The notes under the pieces were generated by a model. That model was given only the letters and a program-made list of their open reading frames with translations, was not told where the DNA came from and did not search any database. A stretch of 16,241 nt of DNA, from assembly GCA_018702715.1 (NCBI GenBank), contig JABIYQ010000537.1, positions 1-16,241 of the forward strand, given 5' to 3'. A program made the position numbers and the translations under genes. The stretch is from Desulfobacula sp. (GTDB lineage Bacteria > Desulfobacterota > Desulfobacteria > Desulfobacterales > Desulfobacteraceae). This document shows, piece by piece, positions 8,186 through 13,942 of the stretch; position 1 is the stretch's first letter, and each line of letters begins with the position of its first letter.

Positions 8186-8881
8186 ATGCTGGCGGTAAAA
8201 TACGGAACCCAGAAAATTCAATTTAATCATGTCATCGACGATGCCTTAAAACATGCCTATATTACCGTTGATTTCTATGATGGGGTAATGCTCAAAAGTC
8301 CTTCAATCAGTGAAATAAAGGCCACAGAAGCAGTATATAAGAAAGGCAAATGGATACTCGATAAACTGAAACTGGTCGAGAGAATACCACCAGGAAAAAT
8401 AGCCACCGGATCAAGACTGTTGTACCTGGGCAGGCGCTATTATGTTGACCTTGTCAAAGATGCCAGCGTTAAAACTGCCACCATCCGATTCAACCATTCC
8501 AAATTTTTCATCAAAGTAAATCCAGATCTCGTTGATACTGAATCAGCCATCAAAGAAGCCCTTGAAAAGTTTTCACGGGAAAAATCCATTATTAAAATAA
8601 CACCACGGATAAAGACATGGAGCCAGACAACAGGATTAACACCGACCAATATAAAATTCCGTAAATTAGCCAAGCGCTGGGGAAGCTGCACCAAAGCCAA
8701 TGAGGTGATCATCAATTTTGATGCTGTGAAATTGCCCTTTACTTTGATTGATTATATTGTGGTTCATGAACTGGCTCATATCAAGCATAAGCACCATTCA
8801 AAGGACTTCTACAAAGGAATAGCCAAGTTTGTTCCTGATTGGAAAGTACTGGATGATAAGCTATGTGGGATGAACCTATAA
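8186..8881 (+). CDS. YgjP-like zinc metallopeptidase (DUF45) coupled to the RM operon
   Basis: This is a predicted zinc-dependent peptidase of the YgjP/DUF45 family. The C-terminal domain contains VVHELAHIKHKHHSKDF: H194 and H198 with catalytic E195 form the HExxH motif, and H204 is the likely third ligand. The family signature KRWGSCT precedes it at 163-169. The N-terminal 110 residues are the usual beta-rich part. The length of 231 aa is typical. It starts two bases after hsdR stops, and its AAGGA ribosome binding site lies in the end of hsdR, so it is the fourth gene of the operon. YgjP-like peptidases are often found directly after hsdR, but I know of no established role in restriction. 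Regulated proteolysis of a restriction subunit is one possibility. Confidence 0.88.
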   Translation: MLAVKYGTQKIQFNHVIDDALKHAYITVDFYDGVMLKSPSISEIKATEAVYKKGKWILDKLKLVERIPPGKIATGSRLLYLGRRYYVDLVKDASVKTATIRFNHSKFFIKVNPDLVDTESAIKEALEKFSREKSIIKITPRIKTWSQTTGLTPTNIKFRKLAKRWGSCTKANEVIINFDAVKLPFTLIDYIVVHELAHIKHKHHSKDFYKGIAKFVPDWKVLDDKLCGMNL

Positions 8882-8947
8882 CTTGTAATTATGCAACAAA
8901 CCAGGTGACTAACAATACAATTTATTGATAAATTTTCAGGGTTGAGA

Positions 8948-9703
8948 ATGGAAACTAAACGCTATATCAACGAAAAAGATATGACATGGCTGGCAAGCGA
9001 ATCAATATCAGAAGAAGATGAGCCTGACATTGAAGATTATAATGATAGATTTGAGGGGTGGCGTATAGCTCCATACTCGCTTGATACTGTATTGACTGAT
9101 TACCCTCACATCTGGATTGCAGATGGTCATAAATTGGCAGGATACCAATACTGTTCAGGAGGGAACTCAAATGGATTTGTATTTGTAATCCCTGACTATC
9201 AGGAATTGCCACCTCCACCTATTGAAGGTTTAGAATTTGGGTGGCTGGAATCCGGTGAGGTTTCTCTCTCTGAAAAATCGATATTGCCAGAGTGGGCAAG
9301 CCCTGATGTCGGTAAATTTCTAAAAGGTGATAAAACATCATTGTCATATCTTGAAGCCTCACATTGTTTACGGGCATTGCATGAGATGGGAGCGAGATGG
9401 CATGGCCTTTATTGGTCTACTCATACGCTGATTACATCAGAGAAATTAGCCACGGATGTTTTATCACGACATGAAAAAGGAAGGTATGAGGCTGCTGATT
9501 GGAAATGGCCTCAAGGCAAACCCTCTGAATGGCGACCGTGTGTACTTAATGAATGTAATGGCACTGTTGTTGTCGTATTTTATACATTTTCAGAACTCGG
9601 TCGGGAAACGGTATATCTTCATCAAGATACATATACTAAAAATTACGAATCCCAGTCAAAAAATACAATTGTTGGCACTGGGGCTGACGGGATTATTTTT
9701 TAA
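8948..9703 (+). CDS. Unknown 251-aa acidic protein
   Basis: I do not recognise this protein. It is soluble, has no signal peptide or membrane segment, and has an acidic N-terminal region (about residues 15-35, rich in D and E). It is rich in tryptophan, with WHGLYWS near residue 150, WKWPQGKPSEWRP near 193 and a hydrophobic VVVVFY strand near 210. This suggests a compact alpha/beta fold. I chose the ATG at 8948 over the in-frame TTG at 8942 because AGGG lies 6 bases ahead of the ATG but touches the TTG. It lies 66 bases downstream of the YgjP-like gene on the same strand, with no obvious terminator between, so it may be read from the hsd operon. Its position next to a restriction operon suggests accessory or defence cargo. 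Confidence 0.7.
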   Translation: METKRYINEKDMTWLASESISEEDEPDIEDYNDRFEGWRIAPYSLDTVLTDYPHIWIADGHKLAGYQYCSGGNSNGFVFVIPDYQELPPPPIEGLEFGWLESGEVSLSEKSILPEWASPDVGKFLKGDKTSLSYLEASHCLRALHEMGARWHGLYWSTHTLITSEKLATDVLSRHEKGRYEAADWKWPQGKPSEWRPCVLNECNGTVVVVFYTFSELGRETVYLHQDTYTKNYESQSKNTIVGTGADGIIF

Positions 9704-9744
9704 TCAAATGACCCAAAATAAAAAAAGAGTACCGCAATAAGAGA

Positions 9745-9830
9745 TGTCCCCTATGTCACAGGATTTTTAAAGGGTTTTACCGGTCTTTTAAATAAACTTA
9801 AAACTTTGAAAAAGAAAAAATATGGGGACA
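9745..9830. repeat. Inverted TGTCCCC pair, REPIN-like
   Basis: TGTCCCC (9745-9751) and GGGGACA (9824-9830) are perfect inverse complements enclosing about 72 bases that are AT-rich towards the right. Two short inverted GC-rich tails around a spacer resemble REP doublets (REPINs). With a single copy visible, this stays a weak call. Confidence 0.25.
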
Positions 9831-9837
9831 ATGATTT

Positions 9838-9898
9838 ACAAGCTAACCTGGTTTGTAAGTTACACGGCGACGACTGTAATTACTGGCTATTAGCTTGT
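9838..9898. repeat. Nested inverted repeat upstream of the RHH gene
   Basis: The outer arms ACAAGCTAA (9838-9846) and TTAGCTTGT (9890-9898) are perfect 9-bp complements. Inside them TTACA (9860-9864) and TGTAA (9875-9879) form a second pair around a GC-rich core CGGCGACGAC. GTTTGTAA also occurs twice directly (9851-9858 and 9897-9904). It may be an operator for the neighbouring regulator or a structured RNA. Confidence 0.4.
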
Positions 9899-10035
9899 TT
9901 GTAACGAAATTTAACAAGCTCACGTATAGGGGAAAGATGGGGGTATGGGTACTTGTCATATACAATTTCTTTTTCATTGCGTTAGGGCAGAAAACATTCA
10001 AAAAATTGGTAGGCCAAATATTGTAGAGGAGCATA

Positions 10036-10203
10036 ATGGTAGAAAAAACAAATGATCAGTGCCAAGATCCTACCCAAAGCTTAACCATCGAGTTACCTTG
10101 TCAGATCGTTGAAAGAATTGAGAGGTATGCCAAAAAGAATGGAACGAATGTGGCTGGAGTACTGATTGAGGCCTTGTATAGTTTCTTGAGGAATCAAAAG
10201 TGA
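10036..10203 (+). CDS. Small ribbon-helix-helix-like protein (55 aa)
   Basis: This short gene encodes 55 residues. A likely DNA-binding beta strand SLTIELP (about residues 15-21) is followed by helix A (QIVERIERYAKKNG, about 23-36) and helix B (TNVAGVLIEALYSFLRNQ, about 37-54). That strand-helix-helix order and length match the ribbon-helix-helix (MetJ/Arc) repressor fold, which binds DNA as dimers on short repeats. The ATG at 10036 has a strong GAGGAG 4-5 bases upstream, which makes the gene credible despite its size. No toxin partner is adjacent. The nested inverted repeats just upstream (9838-9898) could be its own operator, and the GTGTCG blocks at 10569 and 15646 are other candidate targets. 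Both are inference. Confidence 0.72.
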   Translation: MVEKTNDQCQDPTQSLTIELPCQIVERIERYAKKNGTNVAGVLIEALYSFLRNQK

Positions 10204-10243
10204 TCTGACAGGCACTCCCTGAAAAAGAATGCCTGCCGGATCA
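10201..10243. terminator. Two-part hairpin at the end of the RHH gene, possible terminator
   Basis: TGATC (10201-10205) pairs with GATCA (10239-10243), and CAGGCA (10209-10214) with TGCCTG (10230-10235), separated by a 3x3 internal loop. No T-run follows on either strand. It lies between convergent genes, where a bidirectional terminator would be expected. Confidence 0.35.
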
Positions 10244-10319
10244 GTAGTTTCAAATGTGCTTTTTTAAAAGGTAGCACCGGTTGCAATAACTTGTGGTATT
10301 CTATTGTTATGGAACCATT

Positions 10320-10469
10320 TTAGAACGAAAAACCATTTTGCAATTCAATTGCCATGTATCTAGAAAGTTGTTTTAATTTCTGCTTGTGTTCAGAGCGATC
10401 TTTCTTTAATTTTTTACGATTAATTCTTTTTCTTTCCTTAATCTTAAATTTTCTTTCACATAAAGTCAT
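10320..10469 (-). CDS. Small highly basic protein (49 aa), unknown
   Basis: The frame encodes 49 residues, 17 of them K or R, mostly in the first 33 (for example KERKRINRKKLKK). This would suit nucleic-acid or ribosome contact. I recognise no family. The ATG at 10469 has AAGGAG about 7 bases upstream, an excellent site, and the whole region upstream is a duplicate of the leader of the ATPase gene at 15547. In that leader the conserved TGACTTTATG ends in the ATPase start codon. Here the matching ATG (10461-10459) is followed at once by a TGA, and a 5-base insertion creates the ATG used for this frame. So it may be a real small gene under the shared leader, or a remnant of a duplicated 5' region. 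Confidence 0.5.
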   Translation of the reverse strand: MTLCERKFKIKERKRINRKKLKKDRSEHKQKLKQLSRYMAIELQNGFSF

Positions 10470-10565
10470 TTTGCTCTCCTTGTATTTGTGCTGTTTTGAA
10501 GAGTCCCCCTTGGACGGGTCAAATCCAGCAACATGAAAATTTTATCTACAAGGAAAGGCTGACTT
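10459..10565 (-). promoter_or_regulatory. Leader copy A: SD-sequestering structure
   Basis: Read on the minus strand, TCCTTGTA (10554-10547) is a perfect complement of TACAAGGA (10484-10477), which contains the Shine-Dalgarno sequence of the small basic ORF. Inside, TGCTG (10530-10526) pairs with CAGCA (10493-10489), and GTCC (10515-10512) pairs with GGAC (10506-10503) around AAGGG. The same three helices occur in the leader at 15556-15633 with a different inner stem sequence. Confidence 0.55.
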
Positions 10566-10568
10566 CGA

Positions 10569-10595
10569 GTGTCGAGGTGCGACTTTTTGTGTCGC
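10569..10595. promoter_or_regulatory. Operator-like block, copy A
   Basis: GTGTCG occurs at 10569-10574 and 10589-10594, 20 bases apart, with inverted CGAC at 10580-10583. GCGAC...GTCGC also forms a 5-bp palindrome across a 7-base T-rich spacer. The identical geometry appears at 15646-15672. The block sits at the far end of the shared leader, where a promoter operator would lie. Confidence 0.55.
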
Positions 10596-10650
10596 TGTAT
10601 TCTATTTTGGAAAAAGGAGACATTTGTTTTAGAAAGGATATGTGGATACA

Positions 10651-10682
10651 AAAACAGCCGGGTTATTTAAATGCCCGGCTGT
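10651..10682 (-). terminator. Intrinsic terminator of the methyltransferase-fusion operon
   Basis: ACAGCCGGG (10654-10662) and CCCGGCTGT (10674-10682) form a perfect 9-bp GC-rich stem with an 11-base loop. On the minus strand the stem is followed directly by TTTTTG, a classical rho-independent terminator 36 bases after the stop of the gene at 10718. Confidence 0.88.
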
Positions 10683-10717
10683 CAATGATTCTCTGATTTT
10701 ATAGATCAGGATATAAA

Positions 10718-13700
10718 TTATTTTTTTATTTGATCCCTCCAATCGTCTTTCTGCTCGGGGACTTCTACCCCAATTTTTCTCAACAATTTTCTCAAATGCC
10801 CCTTCCACTTTATCAATGGGTCAGCTTTATATAAGTTGTACACCTCCAACAATTTTTCAGGGGTCTGACCTGCTTCAATTTTTTGAATTTCCTGCTCTAT
10901 TTCATCACTGTCGATCCGAGTACGCTTCCTGATCATCTTGACAGGACCTATCCACATTGAATCAGAGGTAAAGTCACGAAGATCCTCAACCAGCCCTTTA
11001 ATATCACCTGGGTCCAGCATAGGTTCGATGCTAACAGAGGTCTTGAAACCTTTTGCACAGGCGATTATAAGGGCATCCACGCGGTCCTCATAACTTGGTG
11101 CATTTGGCTCCCAGAAGGACAAAATATCATTATTTCTGGCTGATATGGTGAATCTAAACATGATCCGGTTTTTATACTGCGCCAGGCTATCACACAATTT
11201 TTCAATTAAATCAGGCCTTGGCTTTGATACGACCAGCATCAAATTACCTGCTGCAAGGAGCTTTTTTAGGGTAGATTCGCATGCATCATAAGTTCCAGGG
11301 GTGATATCATGGGTTGATGGGAACATGAGCCTCTTACTGCCCATCCTCCAGCCTTTTTTAATCATTTTTTCGTTCAACTGCTCATTAGGCCAGTTTTCAT
11401 ATACATTCCCATGACGACGTACAGATATTTCTCTGGCATAGCAGTAAAGGCAATTGTTGCTGCATCCCTTTGATATATTGATGCCTTTGTCAGCCCAGTC
11501 CTGAACATTGTCTTTTTCCTTTTCAATTTTAGCTTCCACTTTCCTTGTCATTGCCGGGGAATCACTATCGTGCTGATGATAATTTAACTGTGCTTGAACT
11601 TCATTTTTAGTGGCATAACAGAATCGGCATCCGTGGGTGCAGGTGTCATTGGTGCCAATATCAAAGCTTTTGACACAGCCACATTCTTTCCGCGGAGGAG
11701 TATAGTTGCCAAGTTCCAGTGTTTCCCCAGTTATCTTGCTGATCAGGCCACCATCAACACATCTCGCCGGAGTGATGCCAATTTCTGAAAAATCAATCTT
11801 CTGCGCACATGTTTCGATTTTCAACCCATACTGTTCGGCAATATACTGAATCCAGGATGCCAGCTCCCATTTGGTATCATCATCTATGGGCTTCAATCCC
11901 ATGCTGATTCTGGTCGTTTCCTTCATCTGACGTTCATTTACAAAACTAATGATGCACTTTTCAGTATGCTTATGCAGCTTCTTCACCAAAGTCTCAAAAT
12001 GCTGTTTATGGTACTCGATATCAATGTCATCAGTAAGGATAATGGGATCATATCTCCAGATAACCTTCTCTTTACCGATCCGCTCTGAAAGCCGGATAAA
12101 TGTTTCAATCAATTCCTCTTTGAGGGGTAGGTTTTTTTCAATATCCCGGCCATAAGGTGTCAGTGTAAAATGGAAATAATACTTGTATTGGTCAAGCTCA
12201 TGCAAGCGGTCCAACATCGGCCCCGGATTTTTTGTCCAGAAAACAAAACATCGCACATCATCCGGTGTAAGATATACTTTTTGAATTTTAGAATCCAATT
12301 CGGTTTTCACCAATGCAAAACCCTCTTTAACCCGATTAAAAAACCAGTCGCTGTAAAATGCAGGGATATCAGTCCTATAGCTGGCACTGATGATTTTAGC
12401 TTTACGTTTAGCCCCTAATCTTTTTTTCATATCTGAAGCAATCTTTTGATATTGTGATGGTGTTTCATCCAGATCCTTTTCACAATCAGAGATTTTAACC
12501 CGATAAGTAGGGATAATTTCAAATCCTTTATACAAGGATGTCTTCTCACTATTTTCCAAAGCATGATCAATGACAGAAGGAATGGCTTGCATATCGATGA
12601 CTGTATCACTGCCCCAGCGAAGATCTATAGATTCTATTTCAGACAATGTGCGGATACCGGGATTTTCAGATAAGTCTTCACCCTTCAACTCTCTATTGAT
12701 ATTTGTAAGACGCTCTTTGGCAATTTGGTGAAAATTTGGATCTTTTTCAATTCCAATAAATTTCCTGCCAAGTAGCATAGAAGCAACACAGGTAGTTCCC
12801 GATCCACAGAAAGGATCTAATACAAGATCACCTTGTCGGGAGCCAAGGACAGTAAGATACGCCATAAGTTTGAGGGGTTTCACGCTAGGATGAACATTCT
12901 TTCTATCAGATGGCCTGGATTTCATTGGCACATTAAAGCTTTTTTGTCCCAGTTTTCGGTTAACAATATTTCCAGCCGGCAAAGATTCTAACCCAAAATC
13001 TTTTTCATACCTTGACGGTTTTGCAACAAACAAATGGGGTAATGTGTATTTTGCCCAGGTATCAAGCGAAAATCTATATGAATTGCCTTCCTTATCCAGA
13101 TATTTAATCTCATTACAAGGTCCACTTTCAAACCGATCCAAAGCATTGTCTGTTACTATTAAATTTGACATGAACCTTTTCTGGAGTTGGTTTTTCTTGT
13201 CGAAATATGGGATTTTACAATCATCCAGAAAAGTAACACCTTTACTGTTAGAGATTGCTTGATCAACATAAGATTTTTTGCCCAGAGGTTTCATGGCAAC
13301 CAAAATTGCTTCTACAGCGGGTCTGGGTTGGAATCCTGAATACCCACCTTTTAGTTCTTTGCCAAGTTGGCTGCTTGGTTCAATGATATTATATTCAATT
13401 CTTGAACCATCACAAAAATTTTCTTTCCCTCCCAAATCCCTCGCAAGCTTAAACTTTACTCTTTCTTGAGTTCTGGTCTCGACTATTTTAGATTTTACCC
13501 CCAATTTTTTGTCAATGGCAGTACCGATTTTATTTGCGTGTGGGAAACCCGTTGTAAATGTCCAATATAAAGATGTAAATTTCATATTGAATCCAGCATC
13601 ACCCAAATTTAGAATCATCCTACTCAAAACATCCTGCCGGGCTGAAGACATGACAAAAGCAAAACCTCCTGGTTTCAATACACGAAGGCATTCTTTCCAT

Positions 13701-13864
13701 ACTTCAGGGTTCGGAACTTTTTTGTCCCAGTCTAATCCATAATAAGACAGGCCATAAGGTGGGTCCGTAATCATTAAGTCAATGCAATTAGATGGGATTT
13801 TCTTTAATTTGTTTAGACAATCCCCCTTAATCAATTTTCCTTTTTTTATTTCTTTAATATTCAA
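10718..13864 (-). CDS. Fusion protein: DNA methyltransferase + DUF1848 + radical-SAM domain
   Basis: One 1048-residue frame joins three domains. (1) Residues about 8-395 form a beta-class DNA amino-methyltransferase: catalytic motif IV TDPPYG at 33-38 comes first, then HPSVKP (325-330) and SAM motif I DPFCGSGTT (350-358). It should methylate adenine N6 or cytosine N4. (2) Residues about 489-752 form DUF1848: ISASYRTDIPAF (492-503), FWTKNP (542-547), WRYDPI (603-608), CGC (728-730) and C742-x3-C746-x2-C749. (3) Residues about 793-1035 form a radical-SAM domain of SPL-like type: C801-x3-C805-x2-C808 in KGCSNNCLYCYA, then SVSIEPMLD (943-951). The start is a TTG at 13864 with AAGGAG 6 bases upstream. 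The gene lies 78 bases after the ATPase gene and ends in a strong terminator. Domain families are clear; the joint reaction is inference. Confidence 0.9.
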   Translation of the reverse strand: MNIKEIKKGKLIKGDCLNKLKKIPSNCIDLMITDPPYGLSYYGLDWDKKVPNPEVWKECLRVLKPGGFAFVMSSARQDVLSRMILNLGDAGFNMKFTSLYWTFTTGFPHANKIGTAIDKKLGVKSKIVETRTQERVKFKLARDLGGKENFCDGSRIEYNIIEPSSQLGKELKGGYSGFQPRPAVEAILVAMKPLGKKSYVDQAISNSKGVTFLDDCKIPYFDKKNQLQKRFMSNLIVTDNALDRFESGPCNEIKYLDKEGNSYRFSLDTWAKYTLPHLFVAKPSRYEKDFGLESLPAGNIVNRKLGQKSFNVPMKSRPSDRKNVHPSVKPLKLMAYLTVLGSRQGDLVLDPFCGSGTTCVASMLLGRKFIGIEKDPNFHQIAKERLTNINRELKGEDLSENPGIRTLSEIESIDLRWGSDTVIDMQAIPSVIDHALENSEKTSLYKGFEIIPTYRVKISDCEKDLDETPSQYQKIASDMKKRLGAKRKAKIISASYRTDIPAFYSDWFFNRVKEGFALVKTELDSKIQKVYLTPDDVRCFVFWTKNPGPMLDRLHELDQYKYYFHFTLTPYGRDIEKNLPLKEELIETFIRLSERIGKEKVIWRYDPIILTDDIDIEYHKQHFETLVKKLHKHTEKCIISFVNERQMKETTRISMGLKPIDDDTKWELASWIQYIAEQYGLKIETCAQKIDFSEIGITPARCVDGGLISKITGETLELGNYTPPRKECGCVKSFDIGTNDTCTHGCRFCYATKNEVQAQLNYHQHDSDSPAMTRKVEAKIEKEKDNVQDWADKGINISKGCSNNCLYCYAREISVRRHGNVYENWPNEQLNEKMIKKGWRMGSKRLMFPSTHDITPGTYDACESTLKKLLAAGNLMLVVSKPRPDLIEKLCDSLAQYKNRIMFRFTISARNNDILSFWEPNAPSYEDRVDALIIACAKGFKTSVSIEPMLDPGDIKGLVEDLRDFTSDSMWIGPVKMIRKRTRIDSDEIEQEIQKIEAGQTPEKLLEVYNLYKADPLIKWKGHLRKLLRKIGVEVPEQKDDWRDQIKK

Positions 13865-13942
13865 TTGTCACTCCTTATAATTAATGGTTTTGCGAGCCAG
13901 CCATCCGAAATGAATGGCCAGCTGCAACCGGTTTAGGGGTTT

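Larger units (their letters stand above)
9704..10035. other. Non-coding region with two nested inverted-repeat structures
   Basis: No gene is supported in these 332 bases. They contain a TGTCCCC inverted pair 86 bases across (9745-9830), and a more compact nested inverted repeat (9838-9898) upstream of the small regulator gene at 10036. Open frames across it look accidental because they run through these repeats and lack ribosome binding sites. Confidence 0.5.

Noticed and set aside
9456..9740. 94-codon plus-strand frame overlapping the 251-aa gene
   Set aside because: It lies almost wholly inside the better-supported gene at 8948-9703 in another frame and has no ribosome binding site of its own.
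9843..10034. 63-codon minus-strand frame
   Set aside because: It runs through the inverted repeats, lacks a ribosome binding site and has no recognisable protein features. The plus-strand 55-aa gene and its upstream repeats explain the region better.
10354..10696. Short frames on both strands across leader copy A
   Set aside because: They cut across the duplicated leader and the terminator at 10651-10682. The conservation pattern there is that of RNA/DNA signals, not protein.
13865..13942. Hairpin between the ATPase gene and the fusion gene as a terminator
   Set aside because: Only a 5-bp GCCAT/ATGGC pairing is perfect and no T-run follows on the minus strand, so it does not separate the two genes.
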